Positions 35,223-43,931 of a stretch of 64,000 bases of DNA are shown one piece after another (position 1 is the stretch's first letter; each line of letters begins with the position of its first letter). This stretch comes from Arthrobacter alkaliphilus (lineage in GTDB: Bacteria > Actinomycetota > Actinomycetes > Actinomycetales > Micrococcaceae). The notes below the pieces were generated by a model. It saw only the letters and a list, made by a program, of their open reading frames with translations. It was not told the DNA's origin and searched no databases. Both the position numbers and the translations under genes were made by a program. The stretch is taken from assembly GCF_021483235.1 (NCBI RefSeq), contig NZ_JAKEEC010000006.1, positions 6,253 to 70,252 on the forward strand. Reading direction: 5' to 3'.

Positions 35223-36362
35223 CTAGGATTCTGCCGGGACCTCGGGGCCGGTGGGCCAACGCAGCAGGGCCGCAATATTTTCGCCATTGGGCAGTGCTGC
35301 TTTTGGGGTGAGTTGTATTCGCGCGTCGGTGAGGGCTGCCACCCGTAAGAGCGCCGCCGGCGCCGGGACCCTTCCCAGGACTCCAGCGCCCAAGGATTCT
35401 TCCTCGGAGTTGGCGATCCACGGTTCAGCGTCCAACGCCAACAAAGTGTGTTCCGAGAGCGCTTGGTCATCGAAGATCAATACGTCCACCTGTGCCTGCT
35501 GGAGGGCGCGCACTACGGCGCCGGTTCCGGTGGCGGACTCCGGGTTTGCCTGCCCTTCCTGCGCGGCCAGGCGATCCAAAAGTTGTTGCTGCTCATCCGC
35601 CCACTGCCGCGCGACCAGCGAGTTGATCTCGGCCTCGAACTTTTCGCGGTCAGAGCCTGCGGCGAGCGTGTGGGAGTCGACTACGCTCAATGCGGCCTTA
35701 CTCGCCGGGGACAACTGTTCGGCAACCATTTGCCGCGCGCGGATGTCGCCGGCGAGCACCACAAGCCGCGCATGGCTGTCAGCCACCGCCTTGTCGATTT
35801 CCTGGACAACCTGATCAGCGTTGCGCTTCCAGATCTCCTCAGTGCGGTGTTGGAACCGGCCTTGTGCCCAGCCGCCGCCAGGGACCTTTGTCAGGTTCTC
35901 GCCCGATCCCTGAACATGGTCGCTGGAATCGGCTTCCTGCCTGCCCGCCCGTCGCAGCTGGATTTCGCCTTCATCACGGCTGACTTCTGCCACAACGTAG
36001 GCGAACTCATCCGGCCGGTGTTTTATGAGAGGCAGCAGATCCGGGACAACGTCCCTGGAGATGCGCTCCGGCACCGCTAGAGGTCCGGGGAGCAGCTCGT
36101 TGATCACCGCCGATCCCTCCCGCACCAGAACGAAGCGGCTGATAGGTGAGGGCTCACCCGTGGCCGGCCGGATTGCCTGTTCAATCGCGTCCAAGTCCTC
36201 CTTCGAGGCACCCTGCCCGGCCAAGGCGTCCCGGACATTTTCGGGCTGGGCATCGCCGGCTTCAAGGCTGTCCACCGTACCGGTGCTGGCATCGACATAG
36301 GCCACGCACCAAGGTCCCGACAAACGGTATAGGTCAGCGAATTCCGACAGCCTGTTACTCAT
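35223..36362 (-). CDS. Rv2629-like protein (Vms1/eRF1-like bacterial family)
   Basis: A 379-residue soluble protein resembling Rv2629, a member of the DosR dormancy regulon of Mycobacterium tuberculosis, and related to bacterial eRF1/Vms1-like (baeRF) proteins. The start at 36362 follows GGAGGAAGG. Visible blocks are FADLYRLSGPWCVAYVDAS at the N-terminus, VVLAGDIRARQMVAEQL in the middle and VDVLIFDDQALSEHTLL near the C-terminus. A role in ribosome rescue or dormancy is suggested only by homology. It overlaps the upstream 72-residue gene by 8 nt. Confidence 0.75.
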   Translation of the reverse strand: MSNRLSEFADLYRLSGPWCVAYVDASTGTVDSLEAGDAQPENVRDALAGQGASKEDLDAIEQAIRPATGEPSPISRFVLVREGSAVINELLPGPLAVPERISRDVVPDLLPLIKHRPDEFAYVVAEVSRDEGEIQLRRAGRQEADSSDHVQGSGENLTKVPGGGWAQGRFQHRTEEIWKRNADQVVQEIDKAVADSHARLVVLAGDIRARQMVAEQLSPASKAALSVVDSHTLAAGSDREKFEAEINSLVARQWADEQQQLLDRLAAQEGQANPESATGTGAVVRALQQAQVDVLIFDDQALSEHTLLALDAEPWIANSEEESLGAGVLGRVPAPAALLRVAALTDARIQLTPKAALPNGENIAALLRWPTGPEVPAES

Positions 36363-36573
36363 CGGACGAACCTTCCTCCCCGGCCTCCTCTGTTCCAACG
36401 CCGGGGTTCACTGCGTCCTGAATCTCGGCGGGGTCAGTGTCGTCCGGGAAAGGCTCGGTTTCCCGCCCTTCTTCCACATGGGCTGGCTGATTTCCCTTGA
36501 CCATGCCCTGCGTTTCCTGCTGCATCTTGTCGTCCAGATGCGGCCCGTGCTTCGTGTTTCCCCGTTCAGCCAC
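36355..36573 (-). CDS. small acidic conserved protein (ERGNTKHG family)
   Basis: A 72-residue, Glu/Asp-rich, probably unstructured protein. GTG at 36573 is preferred to GTG at 36582 because GGAAAGG lies 9 nt upstream and gives the usual family start VAERGNTKHGPHLD. The N-terminal block (ERGNTKHGPHLDDKMQQET) is found in many actinobacteria; the C-terminus is variable. It overlaps the Rv2629-like gene by 8 nt, so the two are coupled. Function is unknown. Confidence 0.7.
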   Translation of the reverse strand: MAERGNTKHGPHLDDKMQQETQGMVKGNQPAHVEEGRETEPFPDDTDPAEIQDAVNPGVGTEEAGEEGSSDE

Positions 36574-36739
36574 GGCAATCACCCTTTCCGGTTCGTTGTG
36601 TTTCCGTCAACGTCAGCGGTGGACGAGCTTGACGGATTCCATCGTGGTCGGTGGTGGATATACCTCGACCCTAGCCCCGGGCCCACCCAAATAGAAAGGG
36701 TACTGAGTATTTTTGGATGGTTCCCCTCAGGGAATCCGA

Positions 36740-37249
36740 TCATTCCGTTGTACCTGACCCCGTGTCCCCGGCGTCCTCAAGATACGGTTTTCCTTCTTCA
36801 TCCGTGCGCCTGGTCAAGGGCTCCACGTCCTCGGCCATACCTGAGCGGGTGCGGGGGTTCCGGGGAGGTTCATCGATGGCTGACCTGTCGGCATCCCCGA
36901 GAACCGCACCCAAACCTTTGGCGTCCTCCGTAATCTCGCCCGGCGGGATGCCTTCCCCGAATCCCCTGGCGACCTCAGGACTTTCCGGCAGAGGCGCACC
37001 GCCCGTCGGGGATGCGGTGGTCCGGCCGGGGGCGGCTGCATGGCCTGCGCCGGGATCCCAGGTGACCGAGACCGCCACGGAGCCATTCGTTCCTCGGTCG
37101 ATGTGCGTGACCACCTCCTCCGGTGCCGCGCCCATCGCCATGATCTTTTTCCGGTAGGAATCAGTCAGCTCCACCAGGCTCGCTTCGGTCCATTCTCCAG
37201 GCCGGATACGGGTCGATATCTCCACCGGCTCCACGTTCTCTTCTGCCAT
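36740..37249 (-). CDS. hypothetical protein, 169 residues
   Basis: A soluble protein of unknown family. The start at 37249 is preceded by AAGGGG. Residues about 5-65 look folded (VEISTRIRPGEWTEASLVEL, then YRKKIMAMGAAPEEVVTHID); the remainder is rich in Gly, Pro, Glu and Asp and probably disordered. It lies in the stress-type island between the ERGNTKHG gene and the first small membrane protein, all on the minus strand. I do not recognise a function. Confidence 0.6.
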   Translation of the reverse strand: MAEENVEPVEISTRIRPGEWTEASLVELTDSYRKKIMAMGAAPEEVVTHIDRGTNGSVAVSVTWDPGAGHAAAPGRTTASPTGGAPLPESPEVARGFGEGIPPGEITEDAKGLGAVLGDADRSAIDEPPRNPRTRSGMAEDVEPLTRRTDEEGKPYLEDAGDTGSGTTE

Positions 37250-37283
37250 CTGCGTCCCCTTATGGTGGGCGAACCTCTGAAAG

Positions 37284-37559
37284 TCAGGCTGCTTCGAGTG
37301 CTTCGCCGAACTCACGGAGGGTCTTGTTGTGGCTGGCGTGGGCGATCACGTGTCCGGCGGCAACCACCACGGCGACGGGCCATTCAATCAGGCCCGCAGC
37401 GGCGATGAGACCGACACCGGCGAGGAAGGCCAACTCGCCGTTGGGGGGCAGGCTGAACGTTCCGACTCCTTCGACGGTGATGGAAATCGAGCGGCTGTCG
37501 GCAATGTCGGCGGCGTTCCCGGCTTTCCCACGGTTGGAATTACTGGCCTGGTTCGGCAT
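37284..37559 (-). CDS. small membrane protein, IEWP type (pair A)
   Basis: A 91-residue protein with one or two hydrophobic spans. The start at 37559 follows AAGGAGGGATC. A polar N-terminus is followed by the block ITVEGVGTFSLPPNG, then GVGLIAAAGLIEWPVAVVV and a His/Asn-rich tail. It is paralogous to the product of 42704-42943 (FEGIGTITLPG, then VAVGMLEWPLA). It is divergent from the pair-B protein upstream of the P-type ATPase. Role unknown; location suggests a partner of the ATPase. Confidence 0.7.
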   Translation of the reverse strand: MPNQASNSNRGKAGNAADIADSRSISITVEGVGTFSLPPNGELAFLAGVGLIAAAGLIEWPVAVVVAAGHVIAHASHNKTLREFGEALEAA

Positions 37560-37683
37560 GATCCCTCCTTGTCCTGGCGAGACTGGCGGGCTGGGGCGGC
37601 ACTCGCTCTCGCGCCCGGGGGCCTCTGGTCCTAGTATGGGCTTCATCGGCGTGCCGTGCCAGCCAGGTTCGGTGCCGAATCGA

Positions 37684-37703
37684 AAAGTTGCGGGACCAAC
37701 TTT
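37684..37703. promoter_or_regulatory. inverted repeat AAAGTTG-N6-CAACTTT before the pair-B gene
   Basis: Perfect 7-bp arms with a CGGGAC spacer end 11 nt before the ATG at 37715 and just before its AGGAGG site. It lies in the divergent region of the two small membrane-protein genes and could be an operator or a translation-control hairpin. Confidence 0.4.
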
Positions 37704-37714
37704 CAGGAGGAGCC

Positions 37715-38017
37715 ATGGCGGCTGTGGGCCAGAACAAGAGCGCGACGTCCGAGGAAACAAGCAAGGAGGGCGCCGCCGGTCAGCCTCCTTCGGCGCCGGG
37801 GAAGGTGACGATCACCCTGCCTTCACTGGCCAATCTGCCGCCGCTGCCGCCGGTTCAAATGGAGCCGAAAAGGCTCCTGTGGCTCGGTGGCTTGGCTGCG
37901 CTTGGCGTGATCGGCGTACTGGAGTGGCCCGTGGTAGCCGTGGTCGGCGTCGGGAGCTACGTCGCCGAACGCTTTGCCAAGGACGAAATCCGTAAGGCTC
38001 GGGCGAACGGGCGTTAG
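37715..38017 (+). CDS. small membrane protein, LEWP type (pair B)
   Basis: A 100-residue protein. The start at 37715 has AGGAGG at good spacing. A polar, low-complexity N-terminus leads into VTITLPSLANLPPLPP, MEPKRLLWLGG, then the hydrophobic core GVIGVLEWPVVAVVGVGSY and a basic tail AERFAKDEIRKAR. It is paralogous to the product of 43133-43414, with most of the core identical. It lies 24 nt before the giant P-type ATPase on the same strand and is probably cotranscribed with it. Confidence 0.75.
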   Translation: MAAVGQNKSATSEETSKEGAAGQPPSAPGKVTITLPSLANLPPLPPVQMEPKRLLWLGGLAALGVIGVLEWPVVAVVGVGSYVAERFAKDEIRKARANGR

Positions 38018-38041
38018 CCCGCGACCATGACCGGTTTTTAG

Positions 38042-41000
38042 GTGTCGTTTTTTGCGGCTGCGATCCAGTCATTGATCGAACCTTCCCGGAGGCTGGGGCG
38101 GCCGTCGCTGCCCCGGCGGCTGCTCGATGTCATCGTCCCGGCCCAGGTCGCCGGACGGCGGGCGTGGGCCGCGGGCGGGCGGGCAGCGATCGAGGTTCCA
38201 GGCATCGACCTCCCCGGGAGTGAGGACTTTGCCTCACGGTTGGAGGAGACCCTCGAAGGGCACCCGGCGGTGCTCTGGGCTGCCGTGAACGCACCGCTGG
38301 GCCGGGTCATCATCGCACTCAGCGTGGATCCCGCACCGCTGGAAGAACTGGTGGAGCTCGTCCGATCGGTCGAACGCCGCTTCCGGCCCGAACCGGGCCG
38401 CGCCGAAGACGAGGGCGGGCCGGCGGCCGTTGCCGGGGTTGAGCGGGCCGTCGTCGAGCTCACCGCCGACGTGGTTGGGATTGCCGCCGCGGTCGTGGCA
38501 CGCCTGTTCAATGTGGCGCCGGTTGCCGCGGAATTAGCCGCCGCGGTTTCGGTGGTGGACAGCACCCCGCGGCTCCGCGGGCACGTCGAGCGAGCACTGG
38601 GCCAGGTGAGGGCGGACGCCGTCATTGCCCTGGCGAACGCCACTGTGCAGGCGCTGTCGCAAGGGTTCGCGGGCCTGGCGGTAGACGGCGCCCTTCGGGG
38701 GCTCATTCTCCAAGAGGCGGCGGCAGCGTCGGCCGCCTGGCGGACGGCGCAGGAAACGTATCTGACGACGAAGGGGTCGGCCTCGGCTGGACCTCTTGAT
38801 ACCTGGAAGCCCCTCAAGCCCGGGCCCGGGCCCATTGAAAAATGGGGGGACACGGCCGACGCTCTTGGACTGGCGACCTTCGGCGTCCAACTGGCGGCCA
38901 GCGGCAGCGCGTGGCATGCAGCAGGCCTCGCGGTGGCGACGCTACCGAAGCCGGGACGTGTCGGTCGCGAAGCATTTGCCGCCCAGCTGGGGACAATCCT
39001 GTCCCGCCGCGGCGCCGTCATTCGGGACCCGCGGGCCTTGCGAAGGCTCGATCGTGTGGAGACGATAGTCGTCGACGCCGGGATCCTCGCCACCGGCCGG
39101 CATGTGATGGTGTCACCCGTTCCGCTGCACGGCGCCGACCGGGAGCAAGTGGCCGAGAGGCTCCATGCACTGTTCCGCTCGGACGATCCGGAAAGCATTC
39201 AGCGGGACCGGACCTGGTCTCTCGGACCGATCGACGAGCTGTCCATCACGGGCCGCCGCGGCGTGAGGGAGCGACGCCGATTGGAAGCGACGAGCGCCTC
39301 CGTGCTGGGTTTGGCCAACGGGTCACGGCTGATTGCGCTGGTCGGTGTGGCCGCCGAACCACACGAATACCTTGACGCCCTGGCTGCGGCGTGCCGCCGC
39401 AGCAGTTGCCACGTGGTAGTTGCCGGGGACCCCGGCGGCGGAGCGGGCTTGAACGCTGTGGCCGATGAGATCCGGCCAGGAGGCGAGGACCTTCGGGAAT
39501 CGGTCCGGGCCCTTCGCGAAACCGGGTCCGCGCTGATGCTGATTTCCGCAAACAGTCAAGCCCTGGCCACAGTGGATGTGGGCGTCGGAATTGCAACCCC
39601 GGCTGGCGGTCCGGCCTGGGGAGGCCACATCCTTGCCGGTCAGGATCTTGGACTCGCCCTGACGCTGATCCAAGCGTGCGCGAAGGCAGCGGGGGTGAGC
39701 CGGGACAGTGTACGGCTCGCACAGGCGGGCACGGTGGTCGGCGCGGTGGCCGCATCGATGGGCAGTCCGCGCGCGGGCGCTTCCCGGTCCATGCTCGCGG
39801 TCAACGCGGCTTCGGCGGTGTCGCTTGTCATGGCAGTCCGCGCCGCTGTCCAATTGGGGCAGCAGCCCATTGTGCCGGGGGTTTCTTCCGTGCCGTGGCA
39901 TGCCATGCCTCCCGGCGCCGTCCTCCAACGCCTGGGTTCTTCGCCGGAGGGCTTAAGCGTTGAGCAGGTGCGGCTGAGGCAGATCCAGGGCGGACGCCCG
40001 GATGCTGCTCCCGTTACTTTTCCGGGCGCAGTTCTGGAGGAACTGGCCAACCCGCTGACCCCGGTGTTGGGTGCCGGCGCTTCCCTGTCGGTCGCTATCG
40101 GCGCTGTCATTGACGGGGTGCTCATCGCCGCTGTTGCCCTGCTCGGCGGAATTGTCGGCGGCGTCGAGCGCTTGCGCACGGAGCGCGCCCTGGACGCGCT
40201 GGTCAACCAGTCTGCGTTGATGGCCCGGGTGCGGCGCCCCGGCGGCGACGCGACCATTCCCGCACGCCACCTTGTTCCGGGCGACATTGTCCACCTTGCT
40301 GCAGGCGACGTGGTCCCCGCGGACTGCCGGATCATCGAAACGGCAAGCCTGGAAGCAGACGAATCCTCCCTGACCGGTGAAGCCTTCCCGGTGTCGAAAT
40401 GTTCGGCCGGGGTGATCGCCGATTCACTGGCGGAACGGAGCTCAATGCTCTACGAGGGCACCACCGTCGCCTCGGGACGGGCGGTTGCCGCCGTCGTCGC
40501 GACCGGTGCCGGTACCGAGGCGGGGCGAAGCGCCGCAGCCAGCCGGGAAGGAACCAGCGCCAGCGGCGTCGAAAAGCGGCTGGCGGCCATCACCAATGTG
40601 ACCGTGCCCGTCACGATTACGTCGGCCGTTGCCGTTGTCGCGGCTGGCTTGGCACGGGGCAGGCCGATCAGGAGTACCGCCGGGGCCGGTCTCAGCCTGG
40701 CCGTGGCCGCAGTGCCCGAAGGGCTGCCCTTCCTCGTCAGCGCCGCCCAGTTGGCAGCCGCCCGCCGCCTGTCGACGGAAGGCGTTCTCGTGCGTAATCC
40801 ACGCACCATTGAAGCGCTGGGCAGGGTGGACGTTCTCTGTTTCGACAAGACGGGGACCCTCACCGAAGGGCGGATCCGTTTGGAGACCGTCAGCACGGTT
40901 GACCAGCAGGACGTCCCCCTGGACCGTCTCGGCCCGGAACATCGTCATGTCCTCGCCGCGGCTTTGCGGGCGACACCCCAAAAGCCGTCCGGCGGCAAAC

Positions 41001-42520
41001 TCGAGCATTTCACCGACCGCGCCGTGGCCAGCGGCGCGAAGCAGGCTGGCGTGACCCGTGCGGTGCGCGACGCTGGCTGGAGCAGACGGTCGGTTCTTCC
41101 CTTCGAACCGGCACGCGGCTACCACGCCACGGTGGGATCAGCCGCCGGCGAGTCGCTGCTAAGCATCAAGGGCGCGCCTGAGACGGTCCTCCCGCTCTGC
41201 TCCGCAGTCCGCCGTAGCGGAACCGAGGTCCCGCTCGACAGCAAGGAAGAGCGCCGTATTGCCCACCGCATCGAGCGGCTGGCCGGGCAGGGCTACCGGG
41301 TCCTCGTGGTGGCGGAGCGACGGGCCGAGGCAGGGGCTGACCTTCACCAGGGCGAGCTGGCCGGGCACGACGTCAAGGAATTGACCCTGCTCGGGTTCCT
41401 TGCGCTGACCGATCCAGTGAGGGCCGCGGCGGCGCCGTCGGTCCGGACACTGCGCAAGGCCGGGGTGCAAATCATCATGATCACCGGCGACCACCCCGGA
41501 ACCGCCAAGGCAGTCGCGGACCGTCTTGGTCTGCTCAATGGCGGACGTGTGGTGACCGGCGCCGAGATGGACGCGCTCGACGACGACGCGCTTGACAAGC
41601 TGCTTCCCTCCGTAGCCGTCGTTGCCCGCGGAACACCGGCGCACAAGGTCCGCGCGGTACAGGCATTCCAGCGCCTGCACCGGACGGTTGCGATGACCGG
41701 AGACGGCGCCAACGATGCCCCTGCCATCAGACTTGCCGACGTCGGCATCGCCCTGGGACAGAGGGGCACTCCGGCGGCCCGCGCCGCGGCGGACCTGATT
41801 GTGACCGACGACAGGCTCGAGACGATCATCGCCGCCTTGGTCGAGGGCCGCTCCATGTGGGTCTCAGTCCGGGAGGCCTTGGGTATCCTCGTCGGGGGAA
41901 ACCTCGGTGAAATTGCCTTCACGGTTCTGGGAGCCGCCCTGTCCGGCCTGTCCCCGCTGGGCGCCCGCCAATTGCTGCTCGTCAACCTGCTCACGGACCT
42001 GGCACCGGCGCTCGCCGTGGCCCTGCGACCGCCGCATGCGATGTCGGCCCAGGCTCTCCTGGCCGAAGGACCAGAAGCGTCCCTTGGCCCGGCCCTGGTG
42101 CGCGACGTCGGTTCCCGGGCCTTGATCACCGCGGCAGGAGCCGCGGCCGCCTGGCTCACCGCGACAGCACTCGGGTTGGGCGCCGCGGCTCCGACGATCG
42201 CACTGGTCGGCTTGATCGGCACCCAACTGGGGCAGACCCTGTTTTCCGGCACCCCTACCCGTGGCGTAATCGTGGGCGGACTTGGATCGGCGATCCTGCT
42301 CGCCGCCGTCATCCAAAACCCTGTGCTGAGCCTCTTCTTCGGGTCCACACCGCTCGGGCTGGCGGGCTGGGCCGTGGCGGCGGCGTCGGCAGCCCTCGCG
42401 GTCGCGGTCCTGTCCCCGCTGCTGCCCCGGATTTGGTCATTTTTCGCGCTGAGTACCGAAACCTCGGGGACGGGCGCAACCGGAACCCACGCTGCCTTCC
42501 AAAGCGCGCGCCAGGCGTAA
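38042..42520 (+). CDS. CtpI-type P-type cation ATPase with degenerate N-terminal duplicate
   Basis: A 1492-residue membrane pump, about twice the usual length. The C-terminal half is a complete P2-like ATPase: SLTGEAFPV (actuator), VPEGLPFLVSAAQL (membrane), CFDKTGTLTEG with the phosphorylated Asp935, and TGDGANDAPAIRLADVGIAL around 1220-1235. The N-terminal half begins with a ferredoxin-like segment without CxxC and contains a decayed copy of the catalytic core: RDPRALRRLDRVETIVVDAGIL (Asp345, DKTGT lost) and VDVGVGIATP near 512 in place of ADVGIAL. The GTG start at 38042 has only a weak ribosome site. Mycobacterial CtpI is similar in length. The ion is unknown; PEGLP favours Ca2+/Mg2+-like over soft metals. 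Confidence 0.85.
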   Translation: MSFFAAAIQSLIEPSRRLGRPSLPRRLLDVIVPAQVAGRRAWAAGGRAAIEVPGIDLPGSEDFASRLEETLEGHPAVLWAAVNAPLGRVIIALSVDPAPLEELVELVRSVERRFRPEPGRAEDEGGPAAVAGVERAVVELTADVVGIAAAVVARLFNVAPVAAELAAAVSVVDSTPRLRGHVERALGQVRADAVIALANATVQALSQGFAGLAVDGALRGLILQEAAAASAAWRTAQETYLTTKGSASAGPLDTWKPLKPGPGPIEKWGDTADALGLATFGVQLAASGSAWHAAGLAVATLPKPGRVGREAFAAQLGTILSRRGAVIRDPRALRRLDRVETIVVDAGILATGRHVMVSPVPLHGADREQVAERLHALFRSDDPESIQRDRTWSLGPIDELSITGRRGVRERRRLEATSASVLGLANGSRLIALVGVAAEPHEYLDALAAACRRSSCHVVVAGDPGGGAGLNAVADEIRPGGEDLRESVRALRETGSALMLISANSQALATVDVGVGIATPAGGPAWGGHILAGQDLGLALTLIQACAKAAGVSRDSVRLAQAGTVVGAVAASMGSPRAGASRSMLAVNAASAVSLVMAVRAAVQLGQQPIVPGVSSVPWHAMPPGAVLQRLGSSPEGLSVEQVRLRQIQGGRPDAAPVTFPGAVLEELANPLTPVLGAGASLSVAIGAVIDGVLIAAVALLGGIVGGVERLRTERALDALVNQSALMARVRRPGGDATIPARHLVPGDIVHLAAGDVVPADCRIIETASLEADESSLTGEAFPVSKCSAGVIADSLAERSSMLYEGTTVASGRAVAAVVATGAGTEAGRSAAASREGTSASGVEKRLAAITNVTVPVTITSAVAVVAAGLARGRPIRSTAGAGLSLAVAAVPEGLPFLVSAAQLAAARRLSTEGVLVRNPRTIEALGRVDVLCFDKTGTLTEGRIRLETVSTVDQQDVPLDRLGPEHRHVLAAALRATPQKPSGGKLEHFTDRAVASGAKQAGVTRAVRDAGWSRRSVLPFEPARGYHATVGSAAGESLLSIKGAPETVLPLCSAVRRSGTEVPLDSKEERRIAHRIERLAGQGYRVLVVAERRAEAGADLHQGELAGHDVKELTLLGFLALTDPVRAAAAPSVRTLRKAGVQIIMITGDHPGTAKAVADRLGLLNGGRVVTGAEMDALDDDALDKLLPSVAVVARGTPAHKVRAVQAFQRLHRTVAMTGDGANDAPAIRLADVGIALGQRGTPAARAAADLIVTDDRLETIIAALVEGRSMWVSVREALGILVGGNLGEIAFTVLGAALSGLSPLGARQLLLVNLLTDLAPALAVALRPPHAMSAQALLAEGPEASLGPALVRDVGSRALITAAGAAAAWLTATALGLGAAAPTIALVGLIGTQLGQTLFSGTPTRGVIVGGLGSAILLAAVIQNPVLSLFFGSTPLGLAGWAVAAASAALAVAVLSPLLPRIWSFFALSTETSGTGATGTHAAFQSARQA

Positions 42521-42703
42521 ACAGTCAACGTATACCGAGACTTCGCGCGGACGATCACATCGTTCTGTTGGTATTTACCCGCCGTCCACATCCGGACCCT
42601 ACGGTGGCACTGACACACCGCAGCCGGAAGGACCTACCGGACGCGCCCCAATCGGCTGATAGCCTGCGCTTGGCGTCAGCCGGATGCTCCAAAGGAACCA
42701 ACG

Positions 42704-42943
42704 ATGAACACCATGACGTCAGGGCTCTCCCGCGGCCCGATCCATCTCCATTTCGAAGGCATCGGCACAATCACCCTGCCCGGAGTCCAGACACTGGCCT
42801 TCCTCGGCGGCATGGGCGTACTTGTTGCCGTGGGAATGCTCGAATGGCCTCTCGCGGCCCTGTTCGCGATCGCACGGCTGTTCGCAGGAAGCACCAATGC
42901 TTTCTTGCGAGGCCTGGGCGACGCACTTGCGATTGCCCACTAA
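42704..42943 (+). CDS. small membrane protein, LEWP type (pair A)
   Basis: A 79-residue protein whose ATG follows AAAGGA. It contains IHLHFEGIGTITLPGVQ, a hydrophobic span VLVAVGMLEWPLAALFAIA and a short tail. It matches the pair-A protein at 37284-37559 in order of blocks. It lies downstream of the P-type ATPase on the same strand, separated by 183 nt that hold no other gene. Confidence 0.7.
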   Translation: MNTMTSGLSRGPIHLHFEGIGTITLPGVQTLAFLGGMGVLVAVGMLEWPLAALFAIARLFAGSTNAFLRGLGDALAIAH

Positions 42944-42951
42944 AGATTAAT

Positions 42952-43033
42952 TCGGCGCCAAGTCTTTTGGCGTCCAATAAGTCGGCGCCAGATTTTCGGC
43001 GCGGAATAAGGCTGCGCCAAATTTTCGGCGCGG
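42952..43033. repeat. three imperfect ~30-bp tandem repeats with GCGCC/GGCGC stems
   Basis: Units begin near 42952, 42982 and 43011. Each carries GCGCCA, a short T-rich centre and a complementary (T)GGCG(C) half, so each unit folds into a small hairpin. They follow the pair-A gene and precede the convergent pair-B gene. They may form a composite terminator or a REP-like element. The remainder to 43132 has no gene. Confidence 0.6.
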
Positions 43034-43132
43034 GTTGTAAAATTTCCCGGCCCCGCAGTCAGGACCCGGGGATGTCCTGACGCGAAGGTCAGTCGGGCTC
43101 AGGGGAGCCTGAACGCGCTCCCCTGGCGATGA

Positions 43133-43414
43133 CTAGCGGCGGTTTGCTGAGCGGGCGAAGCGTTCAGCCACGTAGCTTCCGACACCGACAGCTGCCACGA
43201 CGGGCCATTCGAGGACGCCGACGACTCCGGCCACGGCAAGGCCACCGAACCACAAAAGATGCTTTGGCTCGAAGGCGTCGGACACCGGCATCATGGATTG
43301 AAATGACGGGATCGTGATGGTCGTCCCCGCGGTGCCTTGGGAGGTGTCGGTCGCGCGATCGTCGCCGGACCGCGTGGTAGTGCTCGTGTCTTTTTCCTGC
43401 TGGGTGGTTGCCAT
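43133..43414 (-). CDS. small membrane protein, LEWP type (pair B)
   Basis: A 93-residue protein. The start at 43414 follows TAGGAG. A polar Thr/Asp-rich N-terminus leads to TTITIPSF, FEPKHLLWFGG, the core GVVGVLEWPVVAAVGVGSY and AERFARSANRR. It is almost identical in its core to the pair-B protein upstream of the ATPase (37715-38017). The four small genes give the arrangement A(-), B(+), ATPase(+), A'(+), B'(-). Function unknown. Confidence 0.75.
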   Translation of the reverse strand: MATTQQEKDTSTTTRSGDDRATDTSQGTAGTTITIPSFQSMMPVSDAFEPKHLLWFGGLAVAGVVGVLEWPVVAAVGVGSYVAERFARSANRR

Positions 43415-43895
43415 AGTGAACTCCTACATAAGCGGAATATCGGTGATGGATCGCTCGGATTAAATCCGTACTGTCAAGTTTACGGCGGCTAGCCCCGACT
43501 GAACCCTCCAAAAGCGGCTATTCTTCGCCGGGGCAGGGATTCGCACCACTTCCGGCAGGGACACCTTATGGGCGCGTCGCTCGGCCGACGAGGACATTGG
43601 GGTGGACCTTGCGCCAGCCCTCGGATTCGAGGGCCCGGGTGTCAAAGCCGGTTGTGACGAGCTTTACCGTGGGCTGCCCGATGTGGCTGAGCTCCTGGGC
43701 CGGTTCCACCTATCGTCTCCTGTTCCGGCGGAGTAGATTGAACAAACACGCCGATGCCGGACGGGACTACCGTCCGTCTTGTGAGCATCACGGCCCGGCG
43801 ATCCACTAGGTCTATCGCGCCGCGCCCTTGCCTATCCACAAACGTCTGCTTGAGGTGATCTAGCCGACTCCTTCGGAACTCCACTCCGGGCGCAC
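43415..43895. other. gene-poor interval with one possible small ORF
   Basis: No recognised gene lies here. The interval holds the promoter region of the minus-strand small membrane protein (left) and of the DUF1931 gene (right). One minus-strand frame, 43566-43709 (GTG start with AGGAG 7 nt upstream, 47 residues, containing SHIGQPTVKLVTTGFD and RKVHPNVLVG), has protein-like composition and could be a small gene or the remnant of a larger one. I cannot name a family. Nothing else stands out. Confidence 0.4.
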
Positions 43896-43931
43896 ATGCC
43901 GTCCATCCACACCACGTCAGGACAACTAGCC

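Noticed and set aside
38018..38041. An ATG at 38027 as the start of the P-type ATPase gene
   Set aside because: That frame meets a stop codon within a few codons. The GTG at 38042 is the first usable in-frame start near the family N-terminus.
42944..43132. A CRISPR-like array
   Set aside because: The units are adjacent hairpin-forming repeats without spacers, and no cas genes are present.
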